A DNA stretch of 64,000 bases from Edwardsiella anguillarum (lineage in GTDB: Bacteria; Pseudomonadota; Gammaproteobacteria; Enterobacterales; Enterobacteriaceae). This document shows, piece by piece, positions 52,525-61,037 of this stretch. The DNA is taken from NCBI RefSeq assembly GCF_008801815.1, contig NZ_VZOX01000008.1. One strand, 5' to 3'. A program made the position numbers and the translations under genes. A model generated the notes under the pieces. The model had not been told where the DNA came from. It searched no databases and saw only the letters and a list, made by a program, of their open reading frames with translations. Each line of letters begins with the position of its first letter. Position 1 is the stretch's first letter.

Positions 52525-52830
52525 AAAATAACTCCGTGCCAGCGCGCTGCGGGGCTGGCTTTGATACCTGGGTTGTCCGGGGATAGCGGCGCTGCGCTGG
52601 TTGACCGGGGATAAGCCTAGCGGCAGCGGCGCCAGGCCGCTTTGATATCAGGCAGCCTACACGCAAATCGCAGCGCGTTAAATAAAGCGAACGGTGAATA
52701 AATTGTCGCAAATGGGCCGAGGGCCGTGCAACGCGGCATGTCACATCTGAGCGTTGGCTCTCGCTTTGCCGCGGTGCGCCGGTGGCGGGGGAGACCCCCG
52801 CGAGAACGGTGGAGAGGGGCGTACGCCCGG
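52525..52830. other. Gap between hydN and hypF
   Basis: About 306 bases. GCGGGGG (52785-52791) and CCCCCGC (52795-52801) form a short hairpin just past the hydN stop, without T-run. A single TGTCG half motif lies near 52709. I searched for a sigma-54 promoter directed at hypF and found none with correct spacing, so hypFABCDE may depend on read-through or on an unrecognised promoter. Confidence 0.35.
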
Positions 52831-53373
52831 TTACAGCAGATCGCCCAGGTTATCGAAGGCGGCGCGCTGGCGTCGCTCCTGGATCAGCGCCTGCATGGCG
52901 TTGCGATCGATAAGCTTCAGGGCCTTGGTCGGGCAGGCCTCCACGCAGGCCGGGCCGTTGGCGCGGTGGTTGCACAGATCGCACTTGTTGGCCTCAGCCT
53001 TGCTGCTGCTGATACAGCCGCTGCTGCCGTAGCGCTGTGTCACCGTGGTGGTGACGACCTCCATGGTGCCGTAAGGACAGGCGACCACGCAGGTCTTGCA
53101 GCCGATGCATTTTTCCTGGTCAACGCAGATGAAGTCCTGCTGGCGGCTGATGGCGCCGTTGGGGCAGACATTGGCACAGGGGGCGTCTTCGCACTGACGA
53201 CACAGGATCGCCGTGCTGATGTTGTCTCCCTTAATGACGTGAATGCGCGGGGTGAAGTTATCGCGGCTGAGGTTATGCAGCTCGCTCTCCTCCCGGTGGG
53301 CCATGACGCAGGCGATTTCGCAGGTACGGCAGCCGATGCATGTTTTGGGATCCGCAATGACAAACCGATTCAT
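52831..53373 (-). CDS. hydN: HydN, 4Fe-4S ferredoxin-like electron carrier
   Basis: HydN is a small iron-sulfur protein needed for full formate dehydrogenase H activity; it probably carries electrons near FdhF. The 180-residue protein has four cysteine clusters: CIGCRTCEIAC, CRQCEDAPCANVC, CIGCKTCVVAC and CDLCNHRANGPACVEAC. It resembles HycB, which starts with the same MNRFVIADP. It lies between fdhF (177 bases upstream) and hypF. Confidence 0.95.
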   Translation of the reverse strand: MNRFVIADPKTCIGCRTCEIACVMAHREESELHNLSRDNFTPRIHVIKGDNISTAILCRQCEDAPCANVCPNGAISRQQDFICVDQEKCIGCKTCVVACPYGTMEVVTTTVTQRYGSSGCISSSKAEANKCDLCNHRANGPACVEACPTKALKLIDRNAMQALIQERRQRAAFDNLGDLL

Positions 53374-53550
53374 TCAATTACTCCCGATATCGTTATAGTG
53401 TCGCGCCGTGGAACCCCGGCGGAGCCGCTGCTGCCGACCCCGCCGGACGGTTATCAAAAGTGATACGCGGCGTGTTAGTTTGATAATCCGCTGCGCACCC
53501 CGTTGATAAGGCGTTCAAAGGCGCGTTATTGTTTTGAGAGCCGTAGCCCG

Positions 53551-55695
53551 TTACCCCTCTGCGCTTTCGCGCAGATGTCGCTTGATACTGTCATACTCAC
53601 GTTCCACGTAGGCTTCCGCCGCCGGCTGATCGGCGATGGCCTCCAGGGTGACCGCGCAGTATTTGTATTCCGGCGTCTTGGTAATGGGGCTCAGGTTCTC
53701 CGCGACCAGCTCGTTGCAGGCGCCGATCCACCACTGGTAGGTCATGTAGACTGCCCCGCGGTTGGCGCGCTCGCTGACGGCCGCCCGGCTGATGACCTTG
53801 CCCTGACGGGAGCGGATCCACACCAGATCCTGATCGCGGATGCCAAAGATCTTGGCGTCCTCGGTATTGATCTGGATATAGCCCGGTTCGTCGGCCAGCG
53901 CGGCCAGCGCCTTGCAGTTACCGGTCATGGAGCGACAGGAGTAATGGCCCACTTCGCGAACCGTCGCCAGCACCAGCGGATAGTCGTCGCTGACGCGATC
54001 GATCGGCGGGCGCCATTCGCAGGTAAAGAACTGGCCTTTGCCATTGGGCGTGTCGAACTTGCCGCCCTGGTACAGGTACTGGGTGCCGGGGCTTTCCAGC
54101 GTCGGGCACGGCCACTGGATATAGGCCAGATCCGCCATCTTCTCATAGGTGGCGCCGTAGTAGATCGGGCACAGCTCACGCAGCTCGTCCCAAATCTCCT
54201 GGGTATCGCTGTAGCGCATCGGGTAGCCCATCGCCGTTGACATCAGGCCGATGATCTCCCAGTCGCGCTTCACGTCGCCCACCGGCTCCACCGCTTTATA
54301 GAAGCGCTGGAAACCGCGATCCGCGGAGGTATATACACCTTCGTGTTCGCCCCAGCTGGTGGCCGGGAAGATCACGTCGGCGATGGCCGCGGTCTTGGTC
54401 ATGAAGATGTCCTGCACGATCAGCAGATCGAGCTGTTCGAAGGTGCGGCGAATCGTGGCGAGATCCGGCTCGGTCTGCAGCGGATCTTCGCCCATCACGT
54501 AGTGCGCCTTGATCAGCCCGTGATCGATATTGTGCGGTACCTCGCTCAGGGCGTAGCCGATCTTGTCATTCAGCTTTTCAACGCCCCAGGCCTGGGCAAA
54601 CTTCTCCAGTACGCCCGGCTGATTCACGTACTGATAGCCGGGGAGGGTGTTGGGTAGCGCGCCCATATCGCAGGCGCCCTGTACGTTGTTCTGCCCGCGC
54701 ACCGGGCCGACGCCGACGTGGGGCTTGCCCAGGTTGCCGGTCAACAGTGCGATGCTGGTCAGGGTACGTACGGTCTCCACCCCCTGATAGAACTGGGTAA
54801 CCCCCATGCCCCACAGAATGGTGGCGCTGGGTGCCTTGGCATACATCCGCGCCGTCTCGCGGATCATCTGGGCGCTGATGCCGGTGGTCTCTTCAACCGA
54901 TTCCGGGGTGTAGGCGGCGACCAGCTCGCGGAAGGTATCAAACTCCTCGGTATGCTGTTCGATAAACGCGCGATCGTGCAGGTTCTCCGCGATGATCACC
55001 TGCGCCATCGCGTTGAGGAACGCAATGTTAGAGCCGTTTTTCAACGGAACGTGGATGTCGGCGATGCGCGCGGTTTCAATGCGACGCGGATCGCAGACAA
55101 TGATTTTTGCCCCTTTCGCCTTCGCATGGAGGATGCGACGGGCGACGATGGGGTGAGAGTCCGCGGCGTTGTAGCCGAAGACAAAAATGCAGTCAGTATC
55201 TTCAAGTTCGACGATAGAGTTGCTCATGGCGCCGTTACCGACCGATCGCTGCAGACCTGCAACCGAAGGGCCGTGTCAGACGCGTGCGCAGCAGTCGATA
55301 TTGTTAGTACCGATAGCCGCGCGGGCGAACTTTTGCATCACGTAGTTGGCTTCGTTGCCGGGACCGCGCGATGAGCCGGTGGTCATAATGGCATCTGGGC
55401 CGTACTTCTCTTTGACCGCCAGCAGACGGGAGCTGGCGAAGGCGATCGCCTCGTCCCAGGAAACCGCTTCCAGTTTGCCGCCGCGCTCGCGGCGGATCAT
55501 CGGTGACTTCAGGCGCGGGGTCAGGATTTTGGTATCGTGGATAAAATCCCAGCCGTAGTACCCTTTCAGGCACAGCTCGCCCTGGTTCGTCACGCCATTC
55601 GCCCCTTCGGCACGAATAATTCTGCCGTTATCCACCACCAGGTTGATTTTGCAACCCGAGGCGCAATAAGGGCAGACCGTGATGACTTTCTTCAT
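53551..55695 (-). CDS. fdhF: Formate dehydrogenase H, selenocysteine-containing
   Basis: FdhF oxidises formate to CO2 and feeds electrons to hydrogenase 3. The 714-residue molybdopterin enzyme starts at MKKVITVCPYCASGCK (55695) with a 4Fe-4S site. An in-frame TGA at 55278-55276 is codon 140, exactly the position of selenocysteine in E. coli, in CCARV-U-HGPSVAGL. The reading frame continues after it without a break to 53551, and a SECIS hairpin follows the UGA. It must not be read as two genes. The catalytic histidine follows the selenocysteine directly. It has its own sigma-54 promoter. Confidence 0.98.
55232..55278 (-). promoter_or_regulatory. UGA selenocysteine codon and SECIS element of fdhF
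   Basis: On the minus strand the TGA is followed by CACGGCCCTTCGGTTGCAGG, then TCTGCAGC, almost the sequence of the E. coli fdhF SECIS. The apical stem TGCA-GGTC-TGCA with GGTCT in the loop is the part bound by SelB. Coordinates of the 3' end are approximate. Confidence 0.9.
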
Positions 55696-55845
55696 CAACA
55701 TTGCTCCTATTTTTATGACCACCGGACGTCGCGTACCCGTCCGGCGTAACTATCTACAGAGAGCCTTGGCGCATCGGTGTGCGTCCCGCCTGTCATGTAC
55801 GGGCGGCGGCACAGAGGCCGTTCGCCGCGCTCTCCCGATTATATA

Positions 55846-55861
55846 TGCATGATGCGTGCCA
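55846..55861 (-). promoter_or_regulatory. Sigma-54 promoter of fdhF
   Basis: The minus strand reads TGGCACGCATCATGCA, matching the -24/-12 consensus with GG and GC ten bases apart. Transcription would start near 55835, about 140 bases before fdhF. Confidence 0.85.
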
Positions 55862-55954
55862 GGTTTTCCTATCAAGCCAGGTGGCCTAATTGCCTGAACT
55901 ATAAAGGCTGGCGTGGGAATCCCGTGATGATCCGCATCAAAGTGCCGATGGACT

Positions 55955-55968
55955 CGACAAAACTGTCG
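55955..55968. promoter_or_regulatory. Candidate FhlA enhancer site of fdhF
   Basis: CGACA-AAAC-TGTCG is a perfect inverted repeat about 125 bases upstream of the predicted fdhF start of transcription, an enhancer-like position. Related CGACA/TGTCG motifs lie upstream of hycA and hycB. FhlA binding is inferred. Confidence 0.55.
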
Positions 55969-56000
55969 CACAATTTTGGCACCCTGCCCGGCATCGCACG

Positions 56001-56480
56001 TCAGATCTCGCCTGAGGGCACCGTCAGGCGTGCGATGCCGCCGTCGTCGCCCCAGCGGTGCAGGCGCTGATACAGCGTCTCGACCGCCTCTTTGACCGGC
56101 TGCATCATCGGCGCGTAGAAGGCCACGATGGCCGGCTGGATCCCGATGAAGGTGATATCGTCCACGTCTTCGCGCAGCTGGGCTATCAGGTAGCTCAACG
56201 GCAGGTTATGGGTGGTGACGATAAACAGCTCGGCGATGTCGCGCTCGTCGATAATGCGGATTTCGCCCGGCTCTAGCCCCATTTCCGTCGCATCGACGAT
56301 CAGCAGCTTCTGCGGGCGCAGTTCGCGCACGGTGTGGGCGCAGCTTTCCGGGCTGCTGCCGCCGTCGATGACCTGCCAGCCGGGGATGGGGTGCCCGCAC
56401 AGCTTCTCCGCCAGCAGCGGGCCGGCGCCGTCGTCGCCCATCATGCTGTTGCCTACGCACAGGATTAGATTGTCAGCCAT
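56001..56480 (-). CDS. hycI: HycI, hydrogenase 3 maturation endopeptidase
   Basis: HycI removes the C-terminal tail of HycE once nickel is inserted. The 159-residue protein shows the protease fold and nickel-sensing residues Asp17, Asp63 and His91 (GNSMMGDD, IVDATEMG, TTHN), matching Asp16, Asp62 and His90 of E. coli. Its start overlaps hycH by 8 bases. Its target HycE is encoded 2.3 kb upstream in the same unit. A 305-base gap with the fdhF promoter follows. Confidence 0.96.
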   Translation of the reverse strand: MADNLILCVGNSMMGDDGAGPLLAEKLCGHPIPGWQVIDGGSSPESCAHTVRELRPQKLLIVDATEMGLEPGEIRIIDERDIAELFIVTTHNLPLSYLIAQLREDVDDITFIGIQPAIVAFYAPMMQPVKEAVETLYQRLHRWGDDGGIARLTVPSGEI

Positions 56481-56916
56481 TGTGTCGTTTCACCATCAGA
56501 TAGATTGTTGGTTCATTCTCGATCAGCTGCAGCGCGTCGATCAGGCTGCGGCTCCACGCCTGCTGCGGGGGCGTCATCGCCGGCAGCGCCCGATCCAGCG
56601 CGCAGGCCAGCGTGTGGATATGGCTGATATCGATGCCGATCTCGCCAAAGCGCAGCACGCCTTCCAGCTTGCGCCGCGCCTCGCCGGCCTCCAGCTGCGC
56701 TATCCACGCCCGGTAGTCGCTCAGGGGCAGGGACATGCAGGGCTTCAGGCAGTCGATCACTCCCAGGTGATGACCGATGGCCAGGCTGTAGTAGATAACC
56801 TCTCGCGCCGCCGGCGGCGTTGCTGCTTCATCTTCAGCCTGCTGGACAAACTTGGCGTTGAGGATGTGAAACACCACCGTTGGATCGGGAAAGTAGGCGG
56901 ACGCGCGTTCGGTCAT
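56473..56916 (-). CDS. hycH: HycH, formate hydrogenlyase assembly protein
   Basis: HycH is needed for maturation of hydrogenase 3 but is not part of the final complex; its exact role is unknown. From MTERASAYF (56916) it has 147 residues against 136 in E. coli. The central block VIYYSLAIGHHLGVIDCL is nearly identical to the E. coli protein, as are EARRKLEGVLRFGEIGIDISH and IYLMVKR near the end. It overlaps hycG by 4 bases and hycI by 8. Confidence 0.94.
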   Translation of the reverse strand: MTERASAYFPDPTVVFHILNAKFVQQAEDEAATPPAAREVIYYSLAIGHHLGVIDCLKPCMSLPLSDYRAWIAQLEAGEARRKLEGVLRFGEIGIDISHIHTLACALDRALPAMTPPQQAWSRSLIDALQLIENEPTIYLMVKRHNG

Positions 56917-57737
56917 CGGCGGTCTCCCCGCGGGGCGGCATCGCTGCACACCTGCATCAGCCGTCCCATGACCTCGCTCAGGCGCGGATCGTTTTCCGCC
57001 GCCAGGAAGCGGTCGAGGCGCTGCTCCAGGGTATCGGCGTCGCGGCTGGCCAGCAGGGCCATAAACTTGTCGGCCAGTTGGCGACCATAGCGGTAGCCGG
57101 ACATGCGTCGCGCCTCGCGGTCGATCAGCACCCGCAGGGTCTGCGGGATATCCGGGTGCAGGATGGCCGCCTGCTCATCATCCTGCTGGCTATGGTGCTG
57201 CGCCTTGAGCTTTTGATCCAGCAGGCCGAGGGCGACGGCAAAGCCATACAGGGTCGCCGCCGGCGTCGGCGGACAGCCGGGGATATAGACATCCACCGGG
57301 ACGATTTTATCGGTGCCGCCCCAGACGCAGTACAGATCGTGAAAGATGCCGCCGCTGCAGCCGCAGGCGCCGTAGGAGATAACGATTTTGGGGTCGGGGG
57401 CCGACTGGTAGGCGCGGATCGCCGGAATGCGCATGGCGCGGGTCACCGCGCCGGTGAACAGCAGAATATCGGCGTGGCGCGGCGAGGCAACCACCTTGAT
57501 GCCGAAGCGCTCCGCGTCGAACAGCGGTGAGATGGCGGCGAAAATTTCAATTTCGCAGCCGTTGCAGCCGCCGCAGTCAACGCGGTAGACATAGGCCGAT
57601 CGGCGGATGTCCTTCAGCAGGGTCTGCTTCAGGCGGGCCGCCTGCGCATCCAGCGTGATGGGCACCGGCTGGCCGTTAGCGTCGCGCGGACCGATTAACG
57701 CGCCCGCCGCCGGCGGGGTAGTGATGATCTGGCTCAT
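56913..57737 (-). CDS. hycG: HycG, hydrogenase 3 small subunit
   Basis: HycG is the small, iron-sulfur subunit of hydrogenase 3, related to NuoB of complex I. The 274-residue protein starts at MSQIITTPP (57737); the frame extends to 57812. The 4Fe-4S ligands are seen in VDCGGCNGCEIEIFA, SYGACGCSGGIF and YIPGCPPTP. There is no signal peptide, as expected for a cytoplasm-facing enzyme. It is slightly longer than E. coli HycG (255). Overlaps hycF and hycH by 4 bases each. Confidence 0.96.
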   Translation of the reverse strand: MSQIITTPPAAGALIGPRDANGQPVPITLDAQAARLKQTLLKDIRRSAYVYRVDCGGCNGCEIEIFAAISPLFDAERFGIKVVASPRHADILLFTGAVTRAMRIPAIRAYQSAPDPKIVISYGACGCSGGIFHDLYCVWGGTDKIVPVDVYIPGCPPTPAATLYGFAVALGLLDQKLKAQHHSQQDDEQAAILHPDIPQTLRVLIDREARRMSGYRYGRQLADKFMALLASRDADTLEQRLDRFLAAENDPRLSEVMGRLMQVCSDAAPRGDRR

Positions 57738-58291
57738 TGTGACGCCTCCGGCATCAGGTGACGGCCCAGCGCAATGCGCGCCGTCGGGATCATGTTGTGT
57801 TGACGCTTGCACGCCGGACAGGTTTCAAACTGGGCCCGGCGTGCCTCGGCCTGTTCGACCGTCAGGTGACCGGCCTGGACCAGCAGGGCCATGGCGTAGT
57901 CGATCTCTTTCTGCGCGGCGTAAGGCGCGCCGCACTCGATGCAGCGGCAGACGCGGAACTCGGCGCGCTGCTGCAGATCCTCTTTGCGCCACACCGCCAG
58001 CTCAAACTCCGGCGACAGCACGATGGCGGCGGTGGGGCAAACCTCCTCACAGCGGGCGCAGAAGATGCAGCGCCCCAGATTGAGTGCCCAGGTCCGTACG
58101 CCGCTGGCGGCGTCGGTCTGCATGGTCAGGGCGTTGGCCGGGCAGGCGGCGGTGCAGGCGCCGCAGGCGATGCACTGCTGGGCATCATACTGCGGCTTGC
58201 CGCGGAAGTTGGCGTCGACATCCAGCGGACGCGCCGGATAGGCGACGGTAGCGTGGCGATGACGCAGGGCAGTTTTTAACAGTTTCAGCAT
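57734..58291 (-). CDS. hycF: HycF, formate hydrogenlyase ferredoxin subunit
   Basis: HycF is the NuoI-like subunit that carries electrons from HycB towards the hydrogenase. The 185-residue protein has two 4Fe-4S motifs, CIACGACTAACP and CIFCARCEEVCP, and two further cysteine pairs (CRCIEC and CPAC) that may bind another metal, as in E. coli HycF. Its start is 19 bases after hycE and it overlaps hycG by 4 bases. Confidence 0.96.
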   Translation of the reverse strand: MLKLLKTALRHRHATVAYPARPLDVDANFRGKPQYDAQQCIACGACTAACPANALTMQTDAASGVRTWALNLGRCIFCARCEEVCPTAAIVLSPEFELAVWRKEDLQQRAEFRVCRCIECGAPYAAQKEIDYAMALLVQAGHLTVEQAEARRAQFETCPACKRQHNMIPTARIALGRHLMPEASQ

Positions 58292-58310
58292 AGTCTCTCG
58301 TCTCCGGCGA

Positions 58311-60011
58311 TCACTTCAGCGGTGAGTCCTTGCGCTCCAGTCCATAGCGTTCGATCTCCTTATAGGGCACGGTGACCGATTTGCGTCGGTTGACGTCCAC
58401 CAGGGTGACGCGGTCGGTACAGGAGTAACAGGGGTCAAGACTGCCGATGATCAGCGGCGCATCGGATACGGTATTGCCGCGCAGCATGTAGCGCAGGGTC
58501 GGCCAGTTGGCATAGGTCGCCGCGCGGCAGCGCCAGCGATACAGCTTCTGGTTGTCGCCGGTCATCGACCAGTGGATGTCGTCGCCGCGCGGCGCCTCGG
58601 TAAAGCCCAAGGCAAAGCGCTGCGGAATATAGGTAAAGCCCTCGACCGCCAGCGGGCCGCCCGGCAGGTTGTCCAGGCCGAACTCGATCATGTTGAGGGC
58701 GGTAAACACCTCGTTAATACGCACCTTGACGCGCGAGATGACGTCGCAGCCCTGCTCGCTGTGAACCTGCATCGGTAGCAGATCGTAACCGGCGAACGGA
58801 TGGTCGGCGCGGGTATCGCGCGCGTGGCCGCTGGCGCGCACCATCGGGCCGACGTTGCTGAAGTCGCGGGCGATCTGCGGGTCGAGGCGGCCGATACCGA
58901 CGGTGCGCTGTTCGATATTGGGGGTGCTGAACAGGATGTCGACCAGGGTTTTGACCTCGGCGCGCATCTCTGCGGCCAGACGGCGGGTGGCGATCATGTC
59001 CTCTTTGAGCATGTCGCGACGGATGCCGCCGATCAGGTTCAGTCCGTAGGTTTTGCGCGAGCCGGTGAGGATCTCCGCCATCTTCATCGATTTTTCACGT
59101 ACCCGGAAGAACTGCATGAAGCCCGAGTCGAAGCCGACGAAGTGGCAGGAGAGCCCCAGGTTGAGCAGGTGGCTGTGCAGACGCTCCACCTCCAGCAGGA
59201 TGGAGCGGATGGCCTGGGCGCGCTGCGGCACCTGGATGCCCAGCGCGTTTTCGACCGAGCTGGTGTAGGCGGTGCTGTGGGCAAAGCCGCAGATACCGCA
59301 GACGCGGTCGGAGAGAAAGGTGACCTCGTTGTAGCCCATGCGGGTCTCCGCCAGCTTTTCCATGCCGCGGTGGACATAGAACAGGCGATAGTCGGCGTCG
59401 ACAATGTCTTCGCCGTCCACGAACAGGCGGAAGTGGCCCGGCTCGTCAGAGGTGATGTGCAACGGGCCGATAGGAACGATTTTACCGCTGCTGCTGTCGT
59501 TGACGAAGGGGTAGGTCTCGCGATCGGTGGTCGGCGCCGGGCGCTGACGATAGTCCATCGCATCCTTGCGCAGTGGGTAGAGCTCGTCCGGCCAATCGTC
59601 CGGCAGCACCAGGCGGCGCTCGTCCGGCAGGCCGACGGCGATAAGCCCATACATGTCGCGGACTTCGCGCTCGCCCCACACGGCGGCGGGCACCCGCGGC
59701 GTGACCGACGGGTATTCGCGGGTCGTGGCGTCGACCAGCACCTTGACGGTTATCCAGCACTTGGTACCGCGCTCCATCGATAGAACGTAGTAGACCGCGT
59801 AGCTGCCGCACAGCGGGCGCTCGTCGTTGCCGAACAGGACGGAAAGCCAGCCGCCCTGCTGGTAGTACAGGTATTCGACCACCTCCGGCAGCATGCCGGT
59901 CTTCACCGTGATGGTGGCCTGGGTATCGGTCTGCCAGCTCTCCTCGATAATGGCGTGGGGGAACTGTTGGCGCAGCGCCGCAATGTAGTGTTGTCCGGTG
60001 TGTTGTGTCAT
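58311..60011 (-). CDS. hycE: HycE, hydrogenase 3 large subunit precursor
   Basis: HycE carries the NiFe centre that makes H2; it fuses NuoC- and NuoD-like parts. The 566-residue protein has the NuoC-like domain at about 1-170 and the nickel ligands in DRVCGICGFAHS and DPCYSCTDR. After the last Arg of CTDR there is a 32-residue tail, the same length as the E. coli peptide cut by HycI; the sequence VTLVDV replaces MTVVDV after the cut. Start ATG 60011 is chosen by length and homology; 60029 and 60041 are possible. Confidence 0.97.
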   Translation of the reverse strand: MTQHTGQHYIAALRQQFPHAIIEESWQTDTQATITVKTGMLPEVVEYLYYQQGGWLSVLFGNDERPLCGSYAVYYVLSMERGTKCWITVKVLVDATTREYPSVTPRVPAAVWGEREVRDMYGLIAVGLPDERRLVLPDDWPDELYPLRKDAMDYRQRPAPTTDRETYPFVNDSSSGKIVPIGPLHITSDEPGHFRLFVDGEDIVDADYRLFYVHRGMEKLAETRMGYNEVTFLSDRVCGICGFAHSTAYTSSVENALGIQVPQRAQAIRSILLEVERLHSHLLNLGLSCHFVGFDSGFMQFFRVREKSMKMAEILTGSRKTYGLNLIGGIRRDMLKEDMIATRRLAAEMRAEVKTLVDILFSTPNIEQRTVGIGRLDPQIARDFSNVGPMVRASGHARDTRADHPFAGYDLLPMQVHSEQGCDVISRVKVRINEVFTALNMIEFGLDNLPGGPLAVEGFTYIPQRFALGFTEAPRGDDIHWSMTGDNQKLYRWRCRAATYANWPTLRYMLRGNTVSDAPLIIGSLDPCYSCTDRVTLVDVNRRKSVTVPYKEIERYGLERKDSPLK

Positions 60012-60086
60012 TTTACTTTGCGGCCTCATGGAGTGTGCCAAAAAAGGGAAAACGGGTCGTCGTGGCGATGGATGTCATGGTTCGCC

Positions 60087-61025
60087 TCACGCGATCAGCC
60101 AGGAGAAGAACGCCAGCAGCGCCAGGCCGAAGCCGGTCCAGGTGGCGTAGCCGGTCTTCAGGAAACGCAGGCGCGCCATGCTGTTTTCCAGCAGGGAGAT
60201 GACGACGATGCCGATCAGCAGCTTGACCAGCGCGATGACCAGCGCCAGCAGCAGGGCACCGCCGCTCAGGGTGGTGCTCTGCCCCCAGGGGATGAACACC
60301 GCGATGAACAGCTGCAGCACCACCAGCTGCTTTAGACTGATGCCCAGCTTGAGGATGCCCAGTGCGCAGCCGGCGTACTCCGTCAGGGGCCCCTCCTGCA
60401 GCTCCTGCTCGGCCTCGGCCAGATCGAACGGTAGCTTGCCCATTTCAATGAAGGTGGCGAAGACGCAGGCCAGCAGCGCCAGGCCGAGCGCCAGCGAGGC
60501 GTGCTGATGCCAGTCATACACATAGCCCCCCATCAGCCCCAGGTTGCTGGAGCCGGCCAGCAGCGCGGTCACCCACAGTCCGAGCATCAGGATCGGCTCG
60601 ACCAGAATGCCCAGCAGGGATTCACGGCTGGCACCGATGGCGCTGAACGGGCTGCCGGTGTCCAGCCCCGCCAGGATGAAGAAGAAGCGGGCGACGGCGA
60701 ACAGGTAGACCAGGGTAATGACGTCGCCCAGTCCCGGCAGCGGCGTGCTGCGGGTGACCAGCGGCAGGGCGCTGGCGATGGTCAGCATGGTGCCGACCAT
60801 GACATAGGGCATCATCTGGAACAGCGCGCCGCTGCACTGCGGCGCGATATTCTGGCGCCGCAGCAGCTTAGCGATATCGCGGTACTCCTGCAGGAGACCG
60901 GGGCCTTGTCGGCTGTGCATGCGCGCCCGCAGTACGCGCGAGATACCGCTGGCCAGCGGCGCCAGCGCCAGCAGGATCAGCGCCTGGCCTAGAGCCAGGG
61001 CAAAAATGGAAAGTGAACTCATCAT
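60087..61025 (-). CDS. hycD: HycD, formate hydrogenlyase membrane subunit (NuoH-like)
   Basis: HycD anchors the soluble arm to the inner membrane and is the counterpart of NuoH. The 312-residue protein has about eight hydrophobic segments. The conserved cytoplasmic loop FIEMGKLPFDLAEAEQELQEG, with its glutamates, is intact, as is ARMHSRQGPGLLQEYRDI after the first helix. GAGGAG lies 7 bases before ATG 61025; a GTG at 61028 and an ATG at 61022 are alternatives. It starts 12 bases after hycC; 75 bases separate it from hycE. Confidence 0.95.
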   Translation of the reverse strand: MMSSLSIFALALGQALILLALAPLASGISRVLRARMHSRQGPGLLQEYRDIAKLLRRQNIAPQCSGALFQMMPYVMVGTMLTIASALPLVTRSTPLPGLGDVITLVYLFAVARFFFILAGLDTGSPFSAIGASRESLLGILVEPILMLGLWVTALLAGSSNLGLMGGYVYDWHQHASLALGLALLACVFATFIEMGKLPFDLAEAEQELQEGPLTEYAGCALGILKLGISLKQLVVLQLFIAVFIPWGQSTTLSGGALLLALVIALVKLLIGIVVISLLENSMARLRFLKTGYATWTGFGLALLAFFSWLIA

Positions 61026-61037
61026 CACATCATCTCC

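Noticed and set aside
52525..53550. Sigma-54 promoters before hydN and hypF
   Set aside because: No sequence with GG and GC ten bases apart in a good context was found in either gap; only isolated TGTCG halves are present.
53551..55695. fdhF as two genes or a pseudogene
   Set aside because: The interrupting TGA is codon 140, the known selenocysteine position, with a SECIS hairpin after it.
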